From Nocardioides flavescens (lineage in GTDB: Bacteria > Actinomycetota > Actinomycetes > Propionibacteriales > Nocardioidaceae), in assembly GCF_009823805.1 (NCBI RefSeq), contig NZ_WUEK01000010.1, positions 62,001-126,000 on the forward strand: a DNA stretch of 64,000 bases, read 5' to 3'. The position numbers were made by a program, and so were the translations under genes. Shown in pieces: positions 8,976 through 18,312 of this stretch. The first letter of the stretch is position 1; the number at the start of each line of letters is the position of its first letter. A model generated the notes under the pieces. The model had not been told where the DNA came from and ran no database searches. It saw only the letters and a program-made list of their open reading frames with translations.

Positions 8976-10669
8976 GACGGGGTCCCCGGCTGGTCGTGGG
9001 CCTCGTGCGGGACGGTGCACGGCAGCACCGCGGTGAAGACGGCGCCGCCCCCGGGACGGGCGCCGACCGAGACCCTCCCGCCGCGGCGCTCGCACACCAC
9101 CTGCACCAGGGCCAGGCCGAATCCACGACCGGTCTCGTCGCTGGGCTTGGTGCTGAACCCCCGGCCGAAGATGCGCGCCTCGAGGTCGGGGGGCACCCCG
9201 GGACCCGTGTCGGCGACCTCGAGGACGACCGCACCCTCCCGCGTCCCCTCCAGCGCGTCGTCGGGGCGCACGGCCAGTCGCACCTCGACGTGCGGCTCGT
9301 CCCCGGGGGCGCCGTGGCCGGAGGCGGCGTCGACGGCGTTGTCGACCAGGTTGCCGACCACGGTGGTGAGGTCGGCGGACAGCTCCGGGTCGAGGCGGGG
9401 GACGGCGCTGTCGTCGCTCAGCGTCAGTCGCACCCGGCGCTCGGCCGCGACGCTCGTCTTGGCGATCAGCAGGGCGGCCACGGCAGCATCCTCCACCCGG
9501 GAGCCGACGGCGTCGCTGATCTCGGCCCGGCGTCGCGTGAGGGTGCCGATGAGCCGCCCCACCTCGGCGTACTCCTCGAGCTGGACGAGCCCGGAGATGG
9601 TGTGGAGCTGGTTGCTGAACTCGTGGGTCTGCGCGCGCAGGGTGTCGGTCACGCTGCGGCGCACCTGCAGCTCGCTCTGCAGCGCCAGGAGCTCGGTGCG
9701 GTCGCGCAGCGTCGTGACGGTGCCGGCCGGGCGGCCCTCGTGCTCGACCCGGCTCCGGTTGACGACGACCGCGCGACCGGCCACCACGAGGACGGCGTCG
9801 TGGACCTCGTCGGCCCCGGCCAGGAGCGTGCCGACGCGTTCGGGCAGGCCGAGCTCGTCGAGGCGGCGCCCGGCGGCGTCGTCGGGCAGCCCGAGCAGCT
9901 CGCGCGCCGCGTCGCTGACGACGGTGAGCCGGCCCGCGGCGTCGACGGCGACGACCCCCTCGCGGATCGAGGTGAGCAGGGCCTCGCGCTGGTCGGCGAG
10001 CGCGGCGATCTCGGCCGGCTCCAGCCCGCGGGTGCGCCGCTTGATGAGCCGGGCCAGCAGCCAGGAGCCGATGACCCCGAGCATCAGGCCCAGGCTCAGG
10101 AAGACGGCGATGTCGTCGAGCGCGTCGCGCAGCTGCTCGGCCAGCGGCGGGTAGTCCTCGGCGACGACGGCGGCTCCGACGAGCGTGCCCGCGGGCGGGG
10201 TGGTGGCGTCGCCGTCGACCTCGTTGTTGGAGAAGACGGGCACAGCGGCCGCGATGGCCCGGTCCCCGCCGATGGTGATGTCGCCGGTCCACGTGCGCCC
10301 CTGCAGCACGGTGCGCGGACCCAGGTCGACCCGGCTGTCGTACGACGTCGGGTCGGTGCTGGCGAAGACCACGCCGTCGGCGTCGGTGAGGTAGACCGCG
10401 GTCGCGCCGACGGTGTCGGCCCGCTGCTGGGCGTAGAACGACAGCGCGGTGCGCACGTCGGGCTGCTCGAGGCCGTCCTGCACCGCCTGGGTCGAGGCCA
10501 GCGACTCCGCGGCCGCGCGCAGTCGGGCGCCCCGGGTGTCGCTGAAGTCGCTCTGGGTCTGGCGGAACGACACCACGCCGGTGACCGCCACGACCGCGCA
10601 CAGCACGGCTACCTGGAGGAGCAGGAACTGCGAGGCCAGGGTGAGCCGCGGACGGGTGCGTGAACGCAA
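8972..10669 (-). CDS. DcuS/CitA-family sensor histidine kinase
   Basis: 565 residues from TTG at 10669, chosen because AAAGGAGG ends 9 nt upstream; an ATG at 10714 would add 15 unlikely residues and leave only 20 bp to the divergent tctC. Layout: membrane segment (about 15-38), periplasmic PAS-like (sCACHE/CitA type) sensor (about 40-165), second membrane segment, cytoplasmic PAS, a SpoOB/CitA-type dimerisation helix with HEFSNQLHTISGLVQL (His near 349), and HATPase_c with DTGPGVPP and GRGFGLALV. It would read extracellular di- or tricarboxylate and phosphorylate the overlapping regulator. Confidence 0.9.
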   Translation of the reverse strand: MRSRTRPRLTLASQFLLLQVAVLCAVVAVTGVVSFRQTQSDFSDTRGARLRAAAESLASTQAVQDGLEQPDVRTALSFYAQQRADTVGATAVYLTDADGVVFASTDPTSYDSRVDLGPRTVLQGRTWTGDITIGGDRAIAAAVPVFSNNEVDGDATTPPAGTLVGAAVVAEDYPPLAEQLRDALDDIAVFLSLGLMLGVIGSWLLARLIKRRTRGLEPAEIAALADQREALLTSIREGVVAVDAAGRLTVVSDAARELLGLPDDAAGRRLDELGLPERVGTLLAGADEVHDAVLVVAGRAVVVNRSRVEHEGRPAGTVTTLRDRTELLALQSELQVRRSVTDTLRAQTHEFSNQLHTISGLVQLEEYAEVGRLIGTLTRRRAEISDAVGSRVEDAAVAALLIAKTSVAAERRVRLTLSDDSAVPRLDPELSADLTTVVGNLVDNAVDAASGHGAPGDEPHVEVRLAVRPDDALEGTREGAVVLEVADTGPGVPPDLEARIFGRGFSTKPSDETGRGFGLALVQVVCERRGGRVSVGARPGGGAVFTAVLPCTVPHEAHDQPGTPS

Positions 10670-10734
10670 GTTCCACAACCTCCTTTGCCTTCGCAAGAGT
10701 GACGCCGAACACATGGGCCTGAGACGGTCACCAC

Positions 10735-11727
10735 ATGATCCCCGATCTCTCCCGGCGCACGTTCCTCGCGGGCGCCCTCGGCCTGGGTGCGGCCGCCGCG
10801 GCCTCGGGCTGCGGCGTCACCCGCGGTGAGGACAACCGCGACCTGTCCATGTGGATCCCCAACAGTCCCGGTGGCGGCTACGACCAGACCGGCCGCGCCG
10901 CGGTCGGGGTCATGGAGGCCGACGACGTCACCGGTGGCTCGTTCGAGGTCACCAACATCCTCGGTGCGGGCGGCTCGGTCGCGCTGACCCGGCTGATGGG
11001 CGCCTCCGGCGACGAGCACACCCTGATGACGATGGGGCTCGGCGTCGTCGGCTCGGCGTACTCCTTCGGCCTGCCGTTCAAGGTCACCGACGCCACGCCG
11101 ATCGCCCAGCTCATCGAGGACCAGGAGGGCGTGCTGGTCCCGGCCGACAGTCCCTACGAGACCATCGACGACCTGGTGGCGGCCTGGAAGGCCAGCCCGC
11201 GCTCGGTCGCCATCGGGGGCGGCTCGAGCCCGGGAGGCCCCGACCACCTGTTCCCGATGCAGCTCGCATCGACGGTGGGCGTCTCGCCCAGCGACGTGCT
11301 CTACGTGCCCTACGACGGCGGCGGCCCGCTGACGACGGCGCTGCTCGGCAACAAGATCCAGGTCGGCTTCTCCGGTCTGGGCGAGTTCGAGGGCCAGCTC
11401 AAGAGCGGCGACCTGCGCGCCCTCGCGGTCTCCGGCGAGGAGCGCCTCGACGGGCTCGTCGCCGACGTCCCGACCCTCACGGAGGCGGGCATCGACCTGA
11501 CCTTCGCCAACTGGCGCGGCGTCCTCGCCCCGCCGGACATCTCCGACGAGCGCCGCGGCGAGCTGGTCGCCTACCTCCAGGAGATGCACGACTCCCAGCA
11601 GTGGCAGGAGGCCCTGGTCACCAACGGCTGGACCGACAAGTTCATCACCGGCGACGAGTACGGCCAGTTCCTCGAGGAGCAGGACCAGCGCGTCGCCACC
11701 ACCCTCGAGGAGGTCGGTCTGCTGTGA
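10735..11727 (+). CDS. tctC: Tripartite tricarboxylate transporter substrate-binding protein TctC
   Basis: 330 residues. The N-terminus SRRTFLAG is a Tat motif and the following hydrophobic stretch ends in a lipobox ASGC (Cys about 23), so it is an exported lipoprotein tethered outside the membrane. The mature part follows the Bug/TctC fold: NSPGGGYDQTGR near the first ligand loop, then GGSSPGGPDH and VPYDGGGPLTTALLGN. TctC binds citrate or related carboxylates and delivers them to the TctAB channel. First gene of tctC-tctB-tctA-usp; stop overlaps the tctB start. Divergent from the DcuSR-like pair. Confidence 0.93.
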   Translation: MIPDLSRRTFLAGALGLGAAAAASGCGVTRGEDNRDLSMWIPNSPGGGYDQTGRAAVGVMEADDVTGGSFEVTNILGAGGSVALTRLMGASGDEHTLMTMGLGVVGSAYSFGLPFKVTDATPIAQLIEDQEGVLVPADSPYETIDDLVAAWKASPRSVAIGGGSSPGGPDHLFPMQLASTVGVSPSDVLYVPYDGGGPLTTALLGNKIQVGFSGLGEFEGQLKSGDLRALAVSGEERLDGLVADVPTLTEAGIDLTFANWRGVLAPPDISDERRGELVAYLQEMHDSQQWQEALVTNGWTDKFITGDEYGQFLEEQDQRVATTLEEVGLL

Positions 11728-12251
11728 CCGAGACCCGCACACCCCCCGCTGCCGCGGAGCCGCACGACGGCGTGCACCAGGACCGGGCGCAGCTCGGGCT
11801 GGCCGCCGCCCTGTTCCTCGGCGGCGCCTACACCGTCTACGACGCGACCACGCTCGAGGTCGGCTTCGCCGACCCGGTCGGACCCCGCGTCTTCCCCTAC
11901 GTCGTCGGCTCCGTGCTCGTGGTCCTCGCCGTGCTGCTGGCGGTGGCCACCCTGCGCGGGTCGCGCCCCGAGGCCGACGCGGGTGAGGACATCGACCTCA
12001 CCACCCCGGCCGACTGGACGACCGTGGCCAAGCTCGTCGGCATCCTGCTCTTCACCATCGCCACCGTCGACCTGCTCGGCTGGGCGATCTCGGGCGCCGT
12101 GCTCTTCGCCGGCGCGGCGTGGTCGCTCGGCTCCGGCACGCTCGTGCGCGACGTCATCGCCGGCCTCGTGCTCTCGGTGCTCAGCTGGTACGGCTTCTGG
12201 GTCGGCCTCGGCATCCCGCTGACCCCCGGCATCCTGGACGGGATCCTCTGA
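11724..12251 (+). CDS. tctB: Tripartite tricarboxylate transporter small membrane subunit TctB
   Basis: 175 residues from GTG at 11724 (GTGA overlap with tctC). About four membrane helices: residues 24-45, 55-75, 95-120 and 125-160, with a polar loop holding the acidic DAGEDIDL stretch. Size, helix count and position between tctC and tctA fit the weakly conserved small subunit of this transporter class. Its stop overlaps the tctA ATG (TGATG). Confidence 0.88.
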   Translation: MTETRTPPAAAEPHDGVHQDRAQLGLAAALFLGGAYTVYDATTLEVGFADPVGPRVFPYVVGSVLVVLAVLLAVATLRGSRPEADAGEDIDLTTPADWTTVAKLVGILLFTIATVDLLGWAISGAVLFAGAAWSLGSGTLVRDVIAGLVLSVLSWYGFWVGLGIPLTPGILDGIL

Positions 12252-13774
12252 TGGACAGTCTTTCCCTGCTCGGTGACGGCCTCGCCAGCGCGATCAGCCC
12301 CGAGAACCTCCTCTACGCCGCGATCGGCGTCCTCCTGGGCACCTTCGTCGGCGTCCTGCCCGGCATCGGGCCCGCGATGGCGGTGGCGCTGCTGCTGCCC
12401 GTGACGGCCGGTCTCGAGGCCACCCAGGCCTTCATCATGTTCGCCGGCATCTACTACGGCGGCATGTACGGCGGCTCGACGACCTCGATCCTGCTCAACA
12501 CCCCGGGTGAGTCCGCGTCGGTGATGACGGCCATCGAGGGCAACAAGATGGCCAAGAAGGGGCGAGCCGCCCAGGCGCTCGCCACGGCCGCGGTCGGCTC
12601 CTTCATCGCCGGCACGCTGGGCACTCTCGGCGTCGTCTTCTTCGCCCCCGCTCTCGCCTCGATCGCCGTGGACATCGGTGCTCCGTCGTACTTCGCGATC
12701 GCGCTGATGTCGGTCGTGCTCGTCACCGCGGTGCTGGGTGCGTCCAAGCTGCGCGGCTTCATCGCGCTCTTCCTCGGCCTGACCATCGGTCTGGTCGGGC
12801 TCGACCTCAACACCGGTCAGCCCCGCCTGGACCTCGGGATGACCCAGCTCGCCGACCCGCTCAACGTCGTGGTCGTCGCCGTCGGCATCTTCGCCCTGGG
12901 CGAGGCGCTGTGGGTCGCCGCGCACCTGCGCCGCACTCCGCTGCAGATCACCCCGGTCGGCCAGCCCTTCCTCGGCCGCGACGACTGGCGGCGCTCGTGG
13001 GGCCCGTGGCTGCGCGGCACCGCGCTCGGCTTCCCGTTCGGTGCGATCCCCGCCGGCGGCGCCGAGACCCCGACGTTCCTGTCCTACATCGCCGAGAAGA
13101 AGCTGACCAAGCACCCCGAGGAGTTCGGTCACGGCGCCATCGAGGGCGTGGCCGGTCCGGAGGCCGCCAACAACGCCTCGGCGGCCGGCACCCTGGTGCC
13201 GCTGCTCGCCCTAGGCCTGCCGGTGACGGCGACCGCCTCGATCATGCTGGCGGCGTTCCGCAGCTACGGCATCGTCCCGGGTCCGCAGCTCATGGACGAG
13301 CAGCCCGACCTCGTCTGGACGCTGCTGGCCAGCCTGCTCATCGGCAACACGCTGCTGCTGATCATCAACCTGCCGCTGGCCCCGGCCTGGGCGCGCCTGC
13401 TGCGCATCCCGCGCCCGCAGCTCTACGCCGGCATCCTGTTCTTCGCCACGCTGGGCGCCTACGCGACCAACGTCGACCCGTTCGACATCCTCCTGCTGCT
13501 CGTCTTCGGTCTGCTCGGCCTGGCGATGCGCCGCTTCGGGATCCCGGTGCTGCCGTTGATCCTGGGTGTCATCCTGGGTCCGCTCATGGAGATGAAGCTG
13601 CGTGAGGCCCTGACCATCTCCGACGGCTCGCCGTCGGCGCTGGTGAGCGAGCCGCTCGCGGTCGTGGTCTACGTCTTCATCGTCCTCGCCGTCGCGGGAC
13701 CGCCGCTGGTGCGGCGCCTGCGGGGCGGCGGCAGTGACCGCAACACCCCCGAACGCGAGAAGGAGCTGGTGTGA
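12251..13774 (+). CDS. tctA: Tripartite tricarboxylate transporter large permease TctA
   Basis: 507 residues, ATG at 12251 overlapping the tctB stop. Roughly 11-12 membrane helices and the family signatures GVLPGIGPAMAVALLLP (about 36), YYGGMYGGSTTSILLNTPGE (about 67-86) and the second-half repeat AIPAGGAETPTFLSY with EGVAGPEAANNA. It forms the ion-coupled translocation pore using TctC-bound substrate. Its stop overlaps the start of the universal stress protein gene. Confidence 0.95.
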   Translation: MDSLSLLGDGLASAISPENLLYAAIGVLLGTFVGVLPGIGPAMAVALLLPVTAGLEATQAFIMFAGIYYGGMYGGSTTSILLNTPGESASVMTAIEGNKMAKKGRAAQALATAAVGSFIAGTLGTLGVVFFAPALASIAVDIGAPSYFAIALMSVVLVTAVLGASKLRGFIALFLGLTIGLVGLDLNTGQPRLDLGMTQLADPLNVVVVAVGIFALGEALWVAAHLRRTPLQITPVGQPFLGRDDWRRSWGPWLRGTALGFPFGAIPAGGAETPTFLSYIAEKKLTKHPEEFGHGAIEGVAGPEAANNASAAGTLVPLLALGLPVTATASIMLAAFRSYGIVPGPQLMDEQPDLVWTLLASLLIGNTLLLIINLPLAPAWARLLRIPRPQLYAGILFFATLGAYATNVDPFDILLLLVFGLLGLAMRRFGIPVLPLILGVILGPLMEMKLREALTISDGSPSALVSEPLAVVVYVFIVLAVAGPPLVRRLRGGGSDRNTPEREKELV

Positions 13775-14184
13775 TGAGTGCAGGCTGGGTCGTCGTCGGC
13801 TGGACGCCCGACGAGTACGGCGAGGTCGCCCTCGACCACGCCCTGGCCGAGGTCGCCCACCGCCCCTCCGGCGTGGTGGTCGTCAACGGGACCAAGGGTG
13901 ACTCGCTCGTCGACACGCGCTACGCCGGGTCGGACGCGATGCAGGAGCTCGAGCGGCGCCTCGGTGCCGCCGGGGTCGAGTGGTCGGTGCGCCAGCCGGT
14001 CGGCGGCGACGTCGCCGACCAGGTGCTCGCCGTCGCCACCGAGCTCGGCGCCCGCCTGATCGTGCTCGGTCTGCGCAAGCGCACCCCGGTCGGCAAGCTG
14101 CTCATGGGCAGCGTCGCCCAGCGCGTCATCCTCGACGCGTCCTGCCCCGTCCTCTGTGTGAAGCCGGGCTCCGAGCCCCGCTGA
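13774..14184 (+). CDS. Universal stress protein (UspA family)
   Basis: 136 residues from ATG at 13774, overlapping the tctA stop (ATGA), so it belongs to the transporter operon. A single Usp domain with a Rossmann-like start (WVVVGWTPDEYG) and the nucleotide-binding pattern GLRKRTPVGKLLMGSVAQRVILDASCPVLCV, which fits the ATP-binding G-2X-G-9X-G(S/T) class. Usp proteins paired with transporters are thought to tune them to energy state. The upstream GTG-ATG alternative at 13771 adds one residue. Confidence 0.9.
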   Translation: MSAGWVVVGWTPDEYGEVALDHALAEVAHRPSGVVVVNGTKGDSLVDTRYAGSDAMQELERRLGAAGVEWSVRQPVGGDVADQVLAVATELGARLIVLGLRKRTPVGKLLMGSVAQRVILDASCPVLCVKPGSEPR

Positions 14185-14198
14185 GCGAGACCACGGGA

Positions 14199-14333
14199 GT
14201 GGTTTCGAGCCAGGACTTCGTCCTTCCGCAACCACCGGAACCGGTGGTTGAGGAGGCCCGCTGGGGCCGTCTCGAAACCACTCTCGTGGTGGGGTGGTTT
14301 CGAGACAGGACTTCGTCCTTCCTCAACCACCGG
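14199..14333. repeat. Palindromic repeat cluster, locus A (three modules)
   Basis: Three modules at 14199-14238, 14241-14281 and 14294-14333 between the convergent usp and hydrolase genes. Each runs GTGGTTTCGAG(AC) ... CAACCACC in alternating orientation. The centres are self-complementary: AGGACTTCGTCCT in the first and third, GGCCCGCTGGGGCC in the second. The same family occurs at 58780-58915 and 61731-61905. No coding signal is seen here. Confidence 0.85.
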
Positions 14334-14366
14334 GAGCTCGACTGCGGCGGTCTGGACGACGCTCGG

Positions 14367-14942
14367 CTAGAGCCGGGCGAGCATCCCCAGCACCCGCTCG
14401 ACGACCAGGTCGGTCGCGGCGGCGTCGTACGACGGCAGGGAGCTGTCGACGAACAGGTGGCCCGAGCCGGGGTAGGTGAACAGCTCGGCGTCGGAGGCCG
14501 TGGCGACGAGCTCGCGGGCGGCGTCGAGGTCGCCCTCGTGGGCGAAGAACTCGTCGTCGTCCATCCCGTGGACCTGCACGGGCACCCCGTCGGGCCACGG
14601 GCCGATCGCCCACTCGCCGCTCACCGGCAGGCAGGCCTCGAGCAGCACCGCGCCCGCGGCGCCGGGCCGGGTCTGGGCGAGCCGCTGGGCCGACATGACG
14701 CCGGAGGAGATGCCGGCGTGGACGAGTGACTCCGGCAGGTCGGCCACCAGGCGGTCGACGACCTCGTCGCGGTCGGTCTGCGCACGAGCGAAGGCCGCAC
14801 CCTCCGACATCTCGGTGAAGGTGCGACCGTCGTAGAGGTCGGGCGTGTGCACGGTGTGACCGCCGGAGCGCAGCCGCTCGGCGAGCTCGTGGACACCGGG
14901 CGTGAGCCCCTGGACGTGGTGGAAGAGGAGGATCTCGGCCAT
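14367..14942 (-). CDS. Dienelactone hydrolase family protein
   Basis: 191 residues, ATG at 14942, with a TAACGT hexamer ending 6 nt upstream (14949-14954), so probably leaderless. Alpha/beta-hydrolase of the small DLH type: ILLFHHVQGLTPGV at the first strand, PDLYDGRTF, a nucleophile elbow GISSGVMSAQ, Asp in the HGMDDDEFF segment and His in YPGSGHLFVD near residue 168. Classic dienelactone hydrolases have a Cys nucleophile; here the elbow carries Ser. Substrate unknown. It is convergent with usp across repeat cluster A. Confidence 0.82.
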   Translation of the reverse strand: MAEILLFHHVQGLTPGVHELAERLRSGGHTVHTPDLYDGRTFTEMSEGAAFARAQTDRDEVVDRLVADLPESLVHAGISSGVMSAQRLAQTRPGAAGAVLLEACLPVSGEWAIGPWPDGVPVQVHGMDDDEFFAHEGDLDAARELVATASDAELFTYPGSGHLFVDSSLPSYDAAATDLVVERVLGMLARL

Positions 14943-14988
14943 GGCCCGACGTTAGGGGCCACCACCGACACCCGCCAGGGTCGGCGCG

Positions 14989-16725
14989 TCAGCCGCGCAC
15001 GCGCACGCGCACCGCGACCATCGCCACGTCGTCGTCGCCGCGATGGGGGTCGAGCCGCTCGAGCACGGCATCGCACAGGGTCTCCGGGTCGGTGCCGGCG
15101 AGGTCGGAGAGCGCCTCGCGCAGGTCCCGCAGGCCGCGGTCGAGGTCGGCCTCGCGCCGCTCGACCAGCCCGTCGGTGTAGAGCAGCAGCGTGTCACCGG
15201 GGCCGAGGTCGGTCGCGAGGTTGGTGCGCGGGGTGTTCGGCTCGACGCCGAGGATGAGGTCGGAGCGCTCGCCCTCGAGGAGCACGACGGAGCCGTCCGC
15301 GCGCAGCAGGGCGGGCGGGGGGTTGCCGGCGTTGCTCCAGGCGACGGGGCGGCGACCGTCGGCTCCGGTGGTGCCGATGCGCACGAGCACCGCGGTGCTG
15401 AGCTGGTCGGAGCCCAGCCCCCGTGAGACGCGCTCGAGCCGGGTCAGCACGGCCGCGGGGGAGTCGGGCACCGTCATGCGGTCGTCGTAGGCCAGGCCGC
15501 GCAGGAGTCCGCGCACCTGGCCCATCCGGCCCGCGGCGACGTCGTCGTGACCCGAGACGTCGCCGATCACCACCACGAGGTCGCCCCGGGGCTGGACGAA
15601 CGCGTCGTACCAGTCGCCGCCGACGCGGGCGATGTCGCTGGCGGTGCGGTAGCGCACGGCGATGTCAACGTCCTCGAGCGTCGGCAGAGCGGTGACCATC
15701 GCGCTCTGCAGGGCGTCGGCGAGGGCGGTGATCTGCTCGGCGCTGCGGCGGCGGCGCTCGGCCTGCTCCGCGCGGTCGACGGCCGTCGCGCACTGTGCGG
15801 CGAGGCCCTCCATCAGCTCGAGCTCGGCGGCCGAGAAGTCGCGCTCCGCGTCCCAGGACAGCTGCAGGCAGCCGACCGGCCGGCCCTGGGAGACCATCGG
15901 CAGGCAGACGAACGCCTGGCGGTCGGTGATCTCGAAGATCTCGGCCATGGTCGCGCTGAAGGCGAGGGACTCGGCCTCGGTGCGCAGCACCACGCGCTGG
16001 CCCGTGCGCGCGGCGACGGCGGCGGGGAACTCGCTGTCGACGGGCAGCTCCGGGTAGCGACGCTGAAGCTCGGTCGTGGCCGACGCGCTGGCCGTGACCC
16101 GCCACGCGCCGCCGTCGGTCGCGGTGAGCAGGCACCCGCCGCTCGCACCGACCGCGCTCAGCCCGGCCCCGATGGCGGCGGCCTCGACGTCGGCGAGGCT
16201 CTCGGCCCGGGCGAGGTCGAGGGCGACCTCGGCGAGCCGGGCGAGCTGGGCCGTGGTGGTGCGCTCGGCCTCCTCGGCCCGCGTCAGCTCGCCGCGGGTG
16301 CGCCGCAGCTCGGTGACCTCGTGGACCGCGTGGAGCAGCAGGGCCACCCGGCCCTCGGCATCGCGCAACGGGGTCTCCGTGAAGGTCCACCAGCGCTGCT
16401 CGAAGCCGTCGGCGCCCGCGATGTCGTAGCGCAGCTCGTGGATCGTCTCCGCGACGCCGCTCGCGATCACGCGGTCGAAGATGGCGCGCGCGCTGGTGAC
16501 CTGGTCGTCGGTGCGCATCGGGCTGTCGGGGAAGACGTCGAAGACGGCCCGACCGACGACGTCCTCGCGGGCGAGTCCGACCGCGTCCAGGTAGGCCTGG
16601 TTGGCCTCGACCATCAGCAGGTCCGAGGCGCGGAACACCACCATCGCGACAGGCGCGGCGAGGAACAGCTCGCGGTGCTCCCAGGGGTGGGCCAGGGAGG
16701 CCGTCGAGCCCTGCGCGGGGGGCAC
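14989..16725 (-). CDS. PAS-GAF-SpoIIE (PP2C) serine phosphatase
   Basis: 578 residues, GTG at 16725, with TAGCGT 6 nt upstream (16732-16737): leaderless start. PAS domain about 20-135, a short coiled linker with an Arg/Glu-rich stretch, GAF about 175-325, then a SpoIIE-type PP2C domain (about 365-578) with the metal-binding aspartates in GGDWYDA, VIGDVSGHD and LLLYTDGLVERR. Such proteins dephosphorylate anti-anti-sigma factors in partner-switching stress pathways in actinobacteria. No anti-sigma or STAS gene is adjacent, so the target is elsewhere. Possibly light-, redox- or ligand-responsive through PAS or GAF. Confidence 0.9.
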   Translation of the reverse strand: MPPAQGSTASLAHPWEHRELFLAAPVAMVVFRASDLLMVEANQAYLDAVGLAREDVVGRAVFDVFPDSPMRTDDQVTSARAIFDRVIASGVAETIHELRYDIAGADGFEQRWWTFTETPLRDAEGRVALLLHAVHEVTELRRTRGELTRAEEAERTTTAQLARLAEVALDLARAESLADVEAAAIGAGLSAVGASGGCLLTATDGGAWRVTASASATTELQRRYPELPVDSEFPAAVAARTGQRVVLRTEAESLAFSATMAEIFEITDRQAFVCLPMVSQGRPVGCLQLSWDAERDFSAAELELMEGLAAQCATAVDRAEQAERRRRSAEQITALADALQSAMVTALPTLEDVDIAVRYRTASDIARVGGDWYDAFVQPRGDLVVVIGDVSGHDDVAAGRMGQVRGLLRGLAYDDRMTVPDSPAAVLTRLERVSRGLGSDQLSTAVLVRIGTTGADGRRPVAWSNAGNPPPALLRADGSVVLLEGERSDLILGVEPNTPRTNLATDLGPGDTLLLYTDGLVERREADLDRGLRDLREALSDLAGTDPETLCDAVLERLDPHRGDDDVAMVAVRVRVRG

Positions 16726-16745
16726 CTGGGGACGCTAGCACGCGC

Positions 16746-18242
16746 TTACGGCGTACGGGCGGCGCTCTGGTCAGCCCTGGGGTGCTCCCGGTGGTCGTCC
16801 AGGACGAGCTCGTCCCAGTCGACCCGGGCGAGCCGCTGGTGGTACTCCGCCACGCGTCCGGGCCAGTTGGTCGGGACCGTGGTGCCCCGGCGGTACCAGC
16901 TGTCGCAGCGGGCCCACACGGTGTCGGCGAGGCGCTCGTCCATCTCCTGCTCCCACCGCCGCGCGACCGTCGCGTCGACCTCCGCCGAGCGCGCGCCGGT
17001 CGCGGCGAGGCGCCGGGCGACCTGGGCGATCCAGCGGGCCTGGGCCTCGAGCATGCCGATGATCGAGCTGCCGCCGAGATTGGTGTGGGGGCCGTAGACG
17101 CAGAACAGGTTGGGGAAGCCGGGCACCGTGACGCCGAGGTGCGCCGAGGCGCCCTCGGACCACGTCTCGCTCAGCACCCGGCCCTCGCGACCGACGACCC
17201 GGATGCTGCGCAGGAAGTCGGTGGCGGCGAAGCCGGTGCCCCAGATCAGCACGTCGGCCTCGTGCAGCCGGCCGTCCTCGGTGCGGACGCCGCCCGGCTC
17301 CACGGCTCCGACCGGCTGGGTGACCAGCTCGACGTGCTCGCGGGCGAGGGCGGGGTACCACTCGTCGGCGAACAGCAGCCGCTTGCAGCCGACCGGGTCG
17401 GTCGGCGTCAGGGCGCGGCGCAGGGCCGGGTCGGCGACGTGGCGGCGCAGGTGGGCCCGGGCGGCGGTGCGGATCAGTGCCGACAGCGGTCGGGTCACGA
17501 CCGAGCGACCGGACAGCGCCCGGTTGTAGAGCTCGGTGAGGCGGAACGTCGCGCGCCGCTCGGCGGCGAGCAGCGCGGGGAGGCGGCGCAGCAGCCGGTG
17601 GTGCCGTGCGCCGTAGACGGTGTCGGGACGGGGCAGCACCCAGGTGGGGGAGCGCTGGAAGACCGTCATCGACGCGACGTCGTCGACGATGCCGGGGACC
17701 AGCTGCACGGCGCTCGCACCGGTGCCGACCACCGCGACCCGGCATCCGGTCAGGTCGACGTCGTGGCGCCACTGCGCGGAGTGGAACGCCGGCCCGGCGA
17801 ACGTCTCGACCCCCGGGATCCGCGGCACGGCCGGCTCGCTCAGCTGCCCGACGGCGGAGACGACCACGTCGGCGTCGTACGTCGTGCCGTCGGTGGTCGT
17901 GAGCCGCCACGACGCGCGCTCGTCGTCCCAGACCGCCTCGCAGACCGACTGTCCGGTCCGCACCAGGTCGCGCAGCCCCTCGTCGCGCGCGACACGGCGG
18001 ATGTAGTCGAGGATCTCGGGCTGGTCGGCGTACCTCCGGCTCCAGGCGGGGTTGGGCGCCCACGACCAGGAGTAGAGCGGGGACGGCACGTCGCAGGCAG
18101 CGCCGGGGTAGGTGTTGTCGCGCCACACCCCACCGACGTCGTCCCCGCGCTCGAGCACCACGACGTCGTCGACGCCGGCTCCGAGCAGCTCTCGTGCCGC
18201 GCCCAGACCGCCGAACCCTGCCCCGATGACCACCACACGCAC
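16746..18242 (-). CDS. Flavin-containing / Baeyer-Villiger-type monooxygenase
   Basis: 498 residues, GTG at 18242 with TAGCGT 6 nt upstream (18249-18254), so probably leaderless. FAD-binding GAGFGGLG (residues 7-14), the FxGxxxHSxxW fingerprint of class B monooxygenases as FAGPAFHSAQW (about 148), and a second Rossmann GTGASA for NADPH. C-terminal region includes WGTGFAATDF. It should oxygenate ketones or soft nucleophiles using NADPH and O2; substrate cannot be told. Divergent from an AraC-type regulator 71 bp away, a common arrangement for inducible monooxygenases. Confidence 0.9.
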   Translation of the reverse strand: MRVVVIGAGFGGLGAARELLGAGVDDVVVLERGDDVGGVWRDNTYPGAACDVPSPLYSWSWAPNPAWSRRYADQPEILDYIRRVARDEGLRDLVRTGQSVCEAVWDDERASWRLTTTDGTTYDADVVVSAVGQLSEPAVPRIPGVETFAGPAFHSAQWRHDVDLTGCRVAVVGTGASAVQLVPGIVDDVASMTVFQRSPTWVLPRPDTVYGARHHRLLRRLPALLAAERRATFRLTELYNRALSGRSVVTRPLSALIRTAARAHLRRHVADPALRRALTPTDPVGCKRLLFADEWYPALAREHVELVTQPVGAVEPGGVRTEDGRLHEADVLIWGTGFAATDFLRSIRVVGREGRVLSETWSEGASAHLGVTVPGFPNLFCVYGPHTNLGGSSIIGMLEAQARWIAQVARRLAATGARSAEVDATVARRWEQEMDERLADTVWARCDSWYRRGTTVPTNWPGRVAEYHQRLARVDWDELVLDDHREHPRADQSAARTP

Positions 18243-18312
18243 GTCTCGACGCTAGAGCTGCCTGAGCGCAATCGACTTGATGATTCCGGCCACGTCTTCG
18301 AGGCTTGGTCGG

